A stretch of 64,000 bases of DNA, from assembly GCF_040549045.1 (NCBI RefSeq), contig NZ_JBEWTB010000003.1:23478-87477 (forward strand), given 5' to 3'. Every line of letters starts with the position of its first letter. Within the stretch, counting starts at the first letter, position 1. The position numbers and the translations under genes are program-made. Source of the stretch: Endozoicomonas sp. NE40. Lineage in GTDB: Bacteria > Pseudomonadota > Gammaproteobacteria > Pseudomonadales > Endozoicomonadaceae. Below are positions 58,140 to 64,000 of this stretch, one piece after another. The notes below the pieces were generated by a model. It was not told the DNA's origin. It did no database searches and saw only the letters and a list, made by a program, of their open reading frames with translations.

Positions 58140-59504
58140 TCAGGCGATGGATTTGATTTGTTTGGCGTTCAGGGCTTGATGCCAGATTTTGACACCCCTC
58201 ACATGCCCAAACATTGATGAAACACCTCTGCCTATATCTAAGTAAGCAGGAGCGTAATTTCCTTCTGGCAGATATGACGACTCAACCTTTATATCGCCAT
58301 CAAGAGCTAAACGTGCCTTTGACGATCCTACGGATAAGGTAAATCGGTGTTCTTGTGTATTGTCGAACGATATAGGTGTTCTATTATTTTGCCCCCAGAT
58401 AAAGGATTTTGCGCCTGATGATGTATAGGTAAGCCCTGTTATTGGTGCTCTCCAGGACACAGGTCTACTAAATGAATTAGAGGTATAGCCAAGAAGAGAA
58501 CTGCAATGGCTTATTGTGAAGTCACCAAGATAATTCGGGACATTGTTTGCATAGGTGACACTAAGTTGGTCAGTTACTCTGGTTGCTGGTTCGCCTTCGG
58601 TTGGTATATAACTAGAGGGAAATGGTAATTCTTCAAATTGGTAACAGAAAGCTGCTACATGATCTCCTATAGTTGCTGAAGTACCTCCACTAGGGTTATT
58701 CCTGTCAGTGGCATAAATGTCAATAGAGCCTCTATCTTCACTAGACTCTAGTGAAGTTTGAGTAGCTGTGATGCAGAGAATATTATTTTTAATTTTAACC
58801 ACATCATAGGCTTCAACTGTGGCTAATAAAATCTCTTCTGTCTCTAAATCGTATACCACATATTTATTTAACCAGTTCCCTGAAAATCCAAATTGAAGCC
58901 TGATAGCTCCTAAATCTATTGATGTGTTATCTAAGTCTATAAATGCTGTAATAGAATACTTAGTGTTGCTTTTTATACCTCTGTAAATCACGCTCCCAGC
59001 GATGATATTAGACTGACTATTATCCCGCTTTTCCATGATAGGAGCAGGATTATTTAAAAGTAGTTTTTCAGTGTAAGCCACTAGCTCTGATCCGTTATGA
59101 ACTCTAGGCTCTGTGGAGTTTTCTAATAAATTTGTACTCTGTCCTTCAATCAATATCCCTTCACGCTCAAATCTCGGCTCATGCTCCTCAGCCAGAGTCA
59201 GGACTCCTGACTTATTGATATAAGTAGCTTTTGACGCTCTGGTAAATTCAGTAAAACCAAACCCCTCTTTCAAATGAATATCAGAGGTCAAAGGCAACCA
59301 AACATCAGGGTGCGGTACAGCGTATTCCTGATGATTGTCTACGTGATAATTAAGGTCTTTGACCGCTGTCGCCAGCGCATCATATTCTGAGTTAAACCGG
59401 GCAATCAGGGCTGCTGTAGCGTCCACCAAATCCTGCATATAGTCAGGCAATGCGGGAACGGTTCCGGAGGGTATTGAGTGGCCCGCAGGCGTTTGATCTT
59501 GCAA
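58140..59504 (-). CDS. Second receptor-binding fibre sharing the anchor domain
   Basis: A 454-residue protein with a TTG start. PALPDYMQDLVDATAALIARFNSEYD, then HVDNHQEYAVPHPDVWLPLTSDIHLKEGFGFTEFTRASKATYINKSG, aligns with the fibre at 40.2-41.6 kb. After about residue 110 the two diverge, and this one ends in a beta-rich sandwich-like domain (FTLSVGSSKARLALDGDIKVESS...GHVRGVKIWHQAL) that is again LamG-like. The distal two thirds has lower GC than its neighbours, a sign of exchange. It lies far from the main fibre cluster. Confidence 0.7.
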   Translation of the reverse strand: MQDQTPAGHSIPSGTVPALPDYMQDLVDATAALIARFNSEYDALATAVKDLNYHVDNHQEYAVPHPDVWLPLTSDIHLKEGFGFTEFTRASKATYINKSGVLTLAEEHEPRFEREGILIEGQSTNLLENSTEPRVHNGSELVAYTEKLLLNNPAPIMEKRDNSQSNIIAGSVIYRGIKSNTKYSITAFIDLDNTSIDLGAIRLQFGFSGNWLNKYVVYDLETEEILLATVEAYDVVKIKNNILCITATQTSLESSEDRGSIDIYATDRNNPSGGTSATIGDHVAAFCYQFEELPFPSSYIPTEGEPATRVTDQLSVTYANNVPNYLGDFTISHCSSLLGYTSNSFSRPVSWRAPITGLTYTSSGAKSFIWGQNNRTPISFDNTQEHRFTLSVGSSKARLALDGDIKVESSYLPEGNYAPAYLDIGRGVSSMFGHVRGVKIWHQALNAKQIKSIA

Positions 59505-59587
59505 GCTGTTGTCCTGTAAACGTCATTGATAGACGGACGTTACAAACAGTCGCAAAGTCGGGCAGTTAAAGTTTTTTTTAAAAAAAA
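59505..59587 (-). promoter_or_regulatory. Late leader (second fibre)
   Basis: The AT box AAAAAAAACTTTAACTGCC lies 62 nt before the TTG. GACGTTACA (plus 59536-59544) pairs with TGTAAACGTC (59515-59524) with one bulge, touching the CAGGA ribosome site. The leader has long blocks identical with that of the LamG-like fibre (CTGTTTGTAACGTC; ACAGGACA), so they are duplicates. Confidence 0.6.
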
Positions 59588-59612
59588 GCCGGTCTGAAAG
59601 AAACAGACCGGC
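59588..59612 (-). terminator. Terminator upstream of the second fibre promoter
   Basis: GCCGGTCTG (59588-59596) with CAGACCGGC (59604-59612), perfect 9 bp, followed on the minus strand by nine T that merge into the AT box of the fibre leader. It isolates the fibre gene from upstream minus-strand transcription. Confidence 0.82.
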
Positions 59613-59762
59613 CAATCCTATCTACGTCAACGACCGTCGAGAGAGGTCATCAAGTCATTACCAGATTACAGGGAAGTAATTAAAGGTGCGGCTATCTTGC
59701 ACACCTTTTGATCATGACGCCATAGGCAATTAAACTCACTGCCATTTTTCTGAGTAAGCACG

Positions 59763-60278
59763 ATGGATATTTTCAAGCGGCAAGAATTAGTGTTTGGTGA
59801 GCTGGCTGCATGCCTACGGGACTTCACCCCCACAGTCACCAACTATTTAGACCTGTGTCACCTGTGTCTGCTGTATAACGCTCGGCTGGCAATGAAAATC
59901 ATGGATTTTGAACACCTGATTAAGCTACGACTGACGTATGTGGTGTTTATGTTTAACTTCGTGCTACTGGCTGGATTTATCAGCCTGATCAATACCGCTT
60001 GGCCGGCAACGATCCCCAGTCAACTCCACCTGATCAGTACAGTGATACCGCTGTGTGTTGCCCTGTTCCTGTTCATTCAGGCGTTTAAGCTGCACACCAC
60101 CATAGGATTCCGGCAACAGGAAGCATTAGACATCCTGGACAGGATCGACATCGTGAAAGGGAAGCTAAGGGAAAACGACAAGGACGCTGACGTGTGGTTG
60201 GCTGGATACATCAAACAGGAATTGATTCATCTGGGCGTGATGCACCCAGCAACAGAACTAAAAAGCCCGATACGATGA
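59763..60278 (+). CDS. Two-helix membrane protein, unknown
   Basis: A 171-residue protein. Amphipathic N-terminal region, then two transmembrane helices (LTYVVFMFNFVLLAGFISLI; LISTVIPLCVALFLFIQAF) with a charged C-terminal helix (EALDILDRIDIVKGKLREN). Only plus-strand gene between 56.3 and 64 kb. Could be a superinfection-exclusion or effector-type membrane protein. No family recognised. Confidence 0.6.
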   Translation: MDIFKRQELVFGELAACLRDFTPTVTNYLDLCHLCLLYNARLAMKIMDFEHLIKLRLTYVVFMFNFVLLAGFISLINTAWPATIPSQLHLISTVIPLCVALFLFIQAFKLHTTIGFRQQEALDILDRIDIVKGKLRENDKDADVWLAGYIKQELIHLGVMHPATELKSPIR

Positions 60279-60286
60279 TCGGGCTT
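60263..60286. terminator. Terminator at the end of the membrane-protein gene
   Basis: AAGCCCGAT (60263-60271) with ATCGGGCTT (60278-60286). It overlaps the stop codon of the plus-strand gene; the left side has a four-A tract, so it may act in both directions. Confidence 0.6.
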
Positions 60287-60316
60287 AAACTGCATGGGAA
60301 TGGATAAGACTAAAAA

Positions 60317-60526
60317 TCAATCAAGAATAGCTTTGGCCTGAGCATTCAGGACATCTGTCACCCACTTTGACAGATGCTTATAGCCTTGCTTTTTTGCAGC
60401 GGCTTCCCATTGTGCCTTATGCTCTGGCACTGCTCTTTGTCGGAGCCAGTCTGTCGCAGGAGCGTCAAACCGGACACCGTTCTGATTACCCTCCGGCGCT
60501 CCCCTTTTAACCTGCTGTTTTGCCAC
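60317..60526 (-). CDS. Small RHH-like protein
   Basis: A 69-residue protein with a GTG start overlapping the preceding stop region. RGAPEGNQNGVRFDAPATDWLRQRAVPEHKAQWEAAAKKQGYKHLSKWVTDVLNAQAK. The last 35 residues resemble the helix pair of ribbon-helix-helix regulators ('W..AA...G...L..WV...LN'). Possible regulator of the adjacent small membrane genes. Confidence 0.55.
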   Translation of the reverse strand: MAKQQVKRGAPEGNQNGVRFDAPATDWLRQRAVPEHKAQWEAAAKKQGYKHLSKWVTDVLNAQAKAILD

Positions 60527-60527
60527 T

Positions 60528-60650
60528 TCAGTTGCCCGTAAAAACCAATATACCGCCGATAAGAAAAGCTGTTAAAACAGCCAAGCCCAAAGGTATGACG
60601 ATGTTGTGAAACCAATTTTTTTGAGTAAGTTTCATAATTGCTTGTCCCAT
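60528..60650 (-). CDS. 40-residue small membrane protein
   Basis: MGQAIMKLTQKNWFHNIVIP followed by a hydrophobic helix LGLAVLTAFLIGGILVFTGN. An internal ATG (60635) gives 35 residues. The stop lies just before the start of the RHH-like gene, suggesting co-translation. Topology: short basic N-terminus inside, one membrane helix. Confidence 0.5.
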   Translation of the reverse strand: MGQAIMKLTQKNWFHNIVIPLGLAVLTAFLIGGILVFTGN

Positions 60651-60707
60651 TGATCGTATCCGTAACATATATGTTATTGTAGATAGTGGAGGGGAAACCC
60701 CTCCATA

Positions 60708-60959
60708 CTAAACGATTTTCTGAATAAGTTCTGAAAACCAGCTCCAGAACTCTTTTATCTCATTCATCCAACCAGCTATTAAAGCCGCTAAACTGCCAAG
60801 ATAAAGGCTAAACCGCTTTGCTCTGCTCCATCGTCCCTCCTTGTTTTTAGGCTTTAGGTTTAACTGTTCTTCGTACCATTGGATTTGCAAATCCAATACT
60901 CGTTCCTGCTTATCTGCAATTCTTTGCGCTTGCAGTTGTTGTTCTTCGGTCTTATCCAT
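60708..60959 (-). CDS. 83-residue helical membrane-associated protein
   Basis: Coiled-coil N-terminus (EEQQLQAQRIADKQERVLDLQIQWYEEQLNL), basic linker, then one hydrophobic helix (FSLYLGSLAALIAGWM) and an amphipathic Trp-rich end (EIKEFWSWFSELIQKIV). GAGGG precedes the ATG. Membrane-anchored coiled coils of this size occur among spanins and antiholins, but topology here is reversed; function unknown. Confidence 0.55.
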   Translation of the reverse strand: MDKTEEQQLQAQRIADKQERVLDLQIQWYEEQLNLKPKNKEGRWSRAKRFSLYLGSLAALIAGWMNEIKEFWSWFSELIQKIV

Positions 60960-61055
60960 ACCGCCCTCACTGGCTAACGTGATTCTTATTATACTGACCT
61001 ATTTGGTTGTTGCAACAACTAAATAGTAATATTTACAAATTGAAGCCACAAAAAA

Positions 61056-61073
61056 CCCGACACTAAGGTCGGG
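61056..61073 (-). terminator. Terminator after the 89-residue gene
   Basis: CCCGAC (61056-61061) with GTCGGG (61068-61073). On the minus strand six T follow (61050-61055). It ends the transcript of the late gene at 61.1-61.4 kb. Confidence 0.75.
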
Positions 61074-61090
61074 CTTTCCTGCAATTCCGC

Positions 61091-61360
61091 TTAACTTTCC
61101 AGCTTCAGCGGTGATACCTCTATCTCCACGTCTGGCAACTGCTCAAACGCTGGCAATTCCGTACACCTGACGTTTCGCACGTAGTTTTTGAAGTTCAGCT
61201 TTTCGATGCCAGGCCAATAGTCATTAGTCCACTGTGGTTCGGCTTCCAGATTCAGGCTGATACAGGTATCAATACGATCCTGAATAGCGTCTGCTGGTAA
61301 CGGCATACCCCAGTCGATAAAAGCCACAATAACGGGTAACAGTAACAGCTCTACACCCAT
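61091..61360 (-). CDS. 89-residue protein with N-terminal hydrophobic segment
   Basis: The ATG at 61360 has AGGAG 7 nt upstream; the GTG six bases earlier is too close to it. GVELLLLPVIVAFIDWGMPLP is a short membrane or signal segment. The rest (IDTCISLNLEAEPQWTNDYWPGIEKLNFKNYVRNVRCTELPAFEQLP) has two Cys and would be periplasmic. Preceded by an AT-box leader and followed by a terminator, so it is a single late gene; a lysis-related role is possible. Confidence 0.55.
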   Translation of the reverse strand: MGVELLLLPVIVAFIDWGMPLPADAIQDRIDTCISLNLEAEPQWTNDYWPGIEKLNFKNYVRNVRCTELPAFEQLPDVEIEVSPLKLES

Positions 61361-61436
61361 GCTCACTCTCCTTTTGATGAATGAGCCTGCATTATTTCGG
61401 GCTTCAGCCGGTCATACCCCTAAAACAAATTTTCAG
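61361..61436 (-). promoter_or_regulatory. Late leader, weak form (89-residue gene)
   Basis: The box TGAAAATTTGTTTTAGGGG (minus) lies 61 nt before the ATG. GCTCA and TGAGC flank the AGGAG ribosome site, so a short stem would present it in a loop. Less AT-rich than the other boxes. Confidence 0.4.
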
Positions 61437-61440
61437 AACT

Positions 61441-61533
61441 CTACAAAATATGCCCCAAACAAATGCCAACGATTGCAGCCACAAACCCCATTAACAGCAT
61501 CTTTGTAGCGGGTGATATTTTAAGTTTGTTCAT
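61441..61533 (-). CDS. 30-residue membrane peptide after the terminase gene
   Basis: MNKLKISPATKMLLMGFVAA then IVGICLGHIL: basic N-terminus and one membrane helix. The ATG has a perfect GGAGG 5 nt upstream. It lies 31 bp after the terminase stop, on the same strand. Likely translated; resembles small single-span phage toxins or pinholin-like peptides in topology only. Confidence 0.6.
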   Translation of the reverse strand: MNKLKISPATKMLLMGFVAAIVGICLGHIL

Positions 61534-61564
61534 GATCCCTCCGTTGGCCTCAAGTATATCTCTT

Positions 61565-63070
61565 TTAAGCGGCTCCCAGTGCTTCATTAGCCCAATCCAG
61601 TTCATCACTACCAGCATCACCACCAGCAACCCCAGCGGGGATATAGTCCACCAGCTGTGCGAAACAGTAGGTATCGAAAATATCAGGGGATTTAATGCCG
61701 TCACTGCGCATCTGTTCTTTTGACTTCAGTTTCCATTGTCCGTACTCATTGAAGCTGTACGGTATCCTGACAAACTGTTCTATGGTTTTTTCACGGATAA
61801 CCGGATCACCAGCGTACAACCCTAACCTTCCGTCTCTCAAAGCTTCCATCGTGTAGACTGCCGCCATAGTACGCTCATTGGTGAAACGCTTTTTAGCGGC
61901 TTTAGAGTGCGGTGGACGACCCCAATGAATTCGCACCACGTTCAGTCCCAGCTTTTCAGCTTCCTGTGCCATCGACAGACCATAGCCGTCGCTGTCGATG
62001 CCAAATGTGATATTCGGGTAACTGGGTGCGATGTCATGGCAGTAACGGGCAAACTTAACAGCATCAACACCCCTTGCCATTTCCATAACCAATACCGGCT
62101 CGATAATTCGCTCGCTATCCATACCCGACACCTTACAGATATGCAGGACGGATGAATCCCGAGCCTCACCACCAGCTACGTCACACAATGCCAGATAGCC
62201 CCACTCGTCTTTATGCTCTATCTGGTGCTTAAAGCCGCCATCGACCAGCTTACGGTTAATGAGATAACCAGATAAATTATCCGGAAAAATGCCCCTCACT
62301 TTGATGCAGTACTCCGGACTATCCACGCCGCCATACTCTGCCCTTTTCTCACGGATAAACTTGTCCGTAACAAAGGGTGATAATTCACTGTTAAGAGCCA
62401 GTGCCGTGTATATGCCGTTGGGATTATTGGCTGATTTCTTCAGACGGAAATGTGATTCGTAAAAGTGTCCGGTATTTCGGGTGGGCTGACTGAGCATTAA
62501 CATACGGTTGTTTGCTTCCGTTAAAGCGCCTCTCATGACCCCCATCGCTTTATCAGAAACACCACTCGCCTCATCAACCACTATTAAATAGTCCGCACGG
62601 TGATTACCCGCCAAACTCTCCTCGTTGCCTTTGGAGCAAGTTTTACCCATGATCTGCCAGACACCTTTAAAGCCTTTCAGGTAAAACGACTGTGACGTAA
62701 TAACGCCATAAGGCTCTAACCACGGGTGTACTTCGCAAATCTTTGACCAGACCCGTTTAATGTACGCAAAGACGACGTTTCTCACCTGATCAATGTTATT
62801 GGCGGTTAACATGATCAGGCTTTCACGGTGACAAAGTAAAAACCACAGCACCAAGCAGGCTGTTAAATGACTCTTACCCGTTCCGTGGCCGCTGGCTACA
62901 CTGACATTAGCCCCGACCGGCGTCAGGGCTTCAATGATGTCTACTTGCTGATAACTCGGATCGAAGTCGCAAACATCAACGCACCACAGTAGCGGGTCTT
63001 CCTGAAAGCTCGCTGCAAAGTCTTCATAACGTGGATCATGGACAATGGTTCGGTTCTTTTTTTTCGCCAT
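61565..63070 (-). CDS. Terminase large subunit, PacB-like
   Basis: A 501-residue protein. ATPase: Walker A GHGTGKS (61-67) and Walker B LIVVDE (162-167), with coupling motif near SQPTRN. The C-terminal nuclease half has acidic residues in LCDVAGGEARDSS, GIDSDGYG and SPDIFDTY, as in RNase-H-like terminase nucleases. Length and layout match P1 PacB, a headful-packaging motor. The small-subunit-like gene precedes it by 2 nt. Confidence 0.9.
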   Translation of the reverse strand: MAKKKNRTIVHDPRYEDFAASFQEDPLLWCVDVCDFDPSYQQVDIIEALTPVGANVSVASGHGTGKSHLTACLVLWFLLCHRESLIMLTANNIDQVRNVVFAYIKRVWSKICEVHPWLEPYGVITSQSFYLKGFKGVWQIMGKTCSKGNEESLAGNHRADYLIVVDEASGVSDKAMGVMRGALTEANNRMLMLSQPTRNTGHFYESHFRLKKSANNPNGIYTALALNSELSPFVTDKFIREKRAEYGGVDSPEYCIKVRGIFPDNLSGYLINRKLVDGGFKHQIEHKDEWGYLALCDVAGGEARDSSVLHICKVSGMDSERIIEPVLVMEMARGVDAVKFARYCHDIAPSYPNITFGIDSDGYGLSMAQEAEKLGLNVVRIHWGRPPHSKAAKKRFTNERTMAAVYTMEALRDGRLGLYAGDPVIREKTIEQFVRIPYSFNEYGQWKLKSKEQMRSDGIKSPDIFDTYCFAQLVDYIPAGVAGGDAGSDELDWANEALGAA

Positions 63071-63072
63071 TG

Positions 63073-64000
63073 CTACATGCCCATATCTTCATTCAGGGCT
63101 TCCAGCTCTTTTTCACGGCGTTTTAGGAACTCTTCCCGCTCCTGTCGTTTACGCTCACGGATTTCAGCGGCTTTTCTGGCAATATCGTCTGCGCTTACAC
63201 CACCACCCTCGAAACTTTCTTCTGCTTCTGTCGCAAGCTCGACCTTGACCATGGCGGCCAGTGTGACCGGTAGCGGTATTAACAGGGCTTCCAGCTGTAG
63301 ACCGGCTTCAATGGCGGTCAGATCACCGCTATTAAGTTGGGTAATGACAGTTTGTGTATGCGCTTGCTGGTCAGCTTTACTAAGCAATGGACTTTGTAGC
63401 AGATCATCCTTTTGCTTCATTAGCTGCGCTACTCTGCCCAGTAGACGGTCAATGACGTTATCTACGTCCGGTATGGAGCGTTTGGTTTCCTCCTTACCGC
63501 CTTCAGACCCCACCTCACGGTTAAACTCAGTAACCGGCAGGGACAGAAAGGCATCCTTGTTTTCATCACCACAATCCTTTCGTATCTGGTCGTACTCTTT
63601 CTGTTTTTTGATTGCTCTGGCAAGCTGCATCCTTGCCACTCTCAGCTCATAGTCAAGGTGGTCTATCTCTGCTGCTTGATCCCAGATCGCTAAATCTTCA
63701 TCAGAAAAAAAACGGGAATAGATACCGTGCGTTGCTGCGTTGCTATTCCCTTTCGGTGCGCCGCCAGGGGGTTCACGACGACCACCCCGCCGTGATGGAG
63801 CAGTTGGAGCAGTTTTCTTAACTGGAGCAGGTTCAACCGGAGCAGTTGGAGCAGTTTTTTTTGCTACAGTTCGGGGGGTTGCCCGTGGCTTTGGTTGTTT
63901 CGGGGATGCAGGGGGAGCAGTGGGGACTGCTCCAGATGGGTGCTCTCCTTCCGCACACTGCCGGTTGTATTCTTCAATTTTCGGCTTGCGCAGGTATCGC
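63073..64000 (-). CDS. Terminase small subunit-like protein (5' end outside window)
   Basis: The frame stays open to the right edge, so at least 308 residues are visible. A Pro/Ala/Thr-rich linker (VAKKTAPTAPVEPAPVKKTAPTAPS) is followed by GGAPKGNSNAATHGIYSRFFSDED, the GAPKGN.NA..HG.YS start common in small terminase subunits, then a coiled coil and a C-terminal charged helix (ERKRQEREEFLKRREKELEALNEDMG). It would recognise pac and load the large subunit. The short start at a GTG near 63639 would cut off the GAPKGN motif, so the long reading is preferred. Confidence 0.72.
   Translation of the reverse strand, partial: RYLRKPKIEEYNRQCAEGEHPSGAVPTAPPASPKQPKPRATPRTVAKKTAPTAPVEPAPVKKTAPTAPSRRGGRREPPGGAPKGNSNAATHGIYSRFFSDEDLAIWDQAAEIDHLDYELRVARMQLARAIKKQKEYDQIRKDCGDENKDAFLSLPVTEFNREVGSEGGKEETKRSIPDVDNVIDRLLGRVAQLMKQKDDLLQSPLLSKADQQAHTQTVITQLNSGDLTAIEAGLQLEALLIPLPVTLAAMVKVELATEAEESFEGGGVSADDIARKAAEIRERKRQEREEFLKRREKELEALNEDMGM

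Noticed and set aside
1..64000. tRNA or rRNA genes
   Set aside because: No cloverleaf-like or rRNA-like segment was noticed on reading; no structural search could be run.

Overview
The window looks like most of the late and replication regions of a P1-type phage-plasmid: a contractile-tailed temperate phage whose prophage replicates as a low-copy plasmid. One strand carries a nearly complete virion programme. It has a PacB-like large terminase with its small subunit, major capsid protein, sheath, tube, baseplate, spike, tape measure, fibres, and P1 Dar/Ddr-type internal head proteins that protect injected DNA from restriction. In the middle sits an iteron plasmid origin with a Rep_3 initiator, a KfrA-like coiled-coil protein and a serine resolvase. 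The host is most likely a gammaproteobacterium, judged from gene styles and toxin-antitoxin families. No host gene is present, and the genus cannot be read from the window.

Layout, mostly minus strand. 1-15.1 kb: 'defence against restriction' operon (DarB-like methyltransferase-helicase cut by the left edge, zinc metallopeptidase, two giant DarA/DdrB-like polyvalent proteins, a coiled-coil protein), with a vapBC module lodged inside it. 15.2-22.8 kb: baseplate and tail operon (fibre/collar proteins, J-like and gp25-like wedge proteins, tape measure, putative tail chaperone). 22.9-25.6 kb: plus-strand island of three toxin-antitoxin modules (parDE, a CopG/ParE pair, higBA) plus small membrane proteins. 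25.7-36.7 kb: tube, sheath, capsid, PAAR tip, spike, hub and fibre chaperone. 36.7-47.5 kb: tail fibres and further structural genes. 47.5-52.1 kb: origin (DnaA boxes, 9-mer tandem repeats, five 22-bp iterons), rep, kfrA, resolvase and a candidate res site. 52.2-58.1 kb: small accessory genes, including an Acb2-like anti-CBASS protein, an orphan HicB-like protein, an orphan DNA methyltransferase and an AP2-like protein. 58.1-61.5 kb: another fibre and a run of small membrane proteins. 61.6-64 kb: terminase.

The most interesting signal is non-coding. At least thirteen late transcription units begin with the same leader design. An AT-rich promoter-like box (core TTTAA) lies 54-66 nt upstream of the first start codon. 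In ten of them this is followed by a hairpin whose arm holds the Shine-Dalgarno sequence or abuts the start codon. Hairpin sequences differ from gene to gene while the pairing is kept, often through G-U pairs. I read this as a phage-wide late regulon with a common promoter and a common mode of translational control. A second hairpin pair, mutually exclusive, sits between the capsid gene and a collagen-like gene. A possible +1 (or -2) frameshift precedes the tape-measure gene, at the position where tail-assembly frameshifts usually occur.

All family names come from reading the translated sequence by eye; no database search was run.
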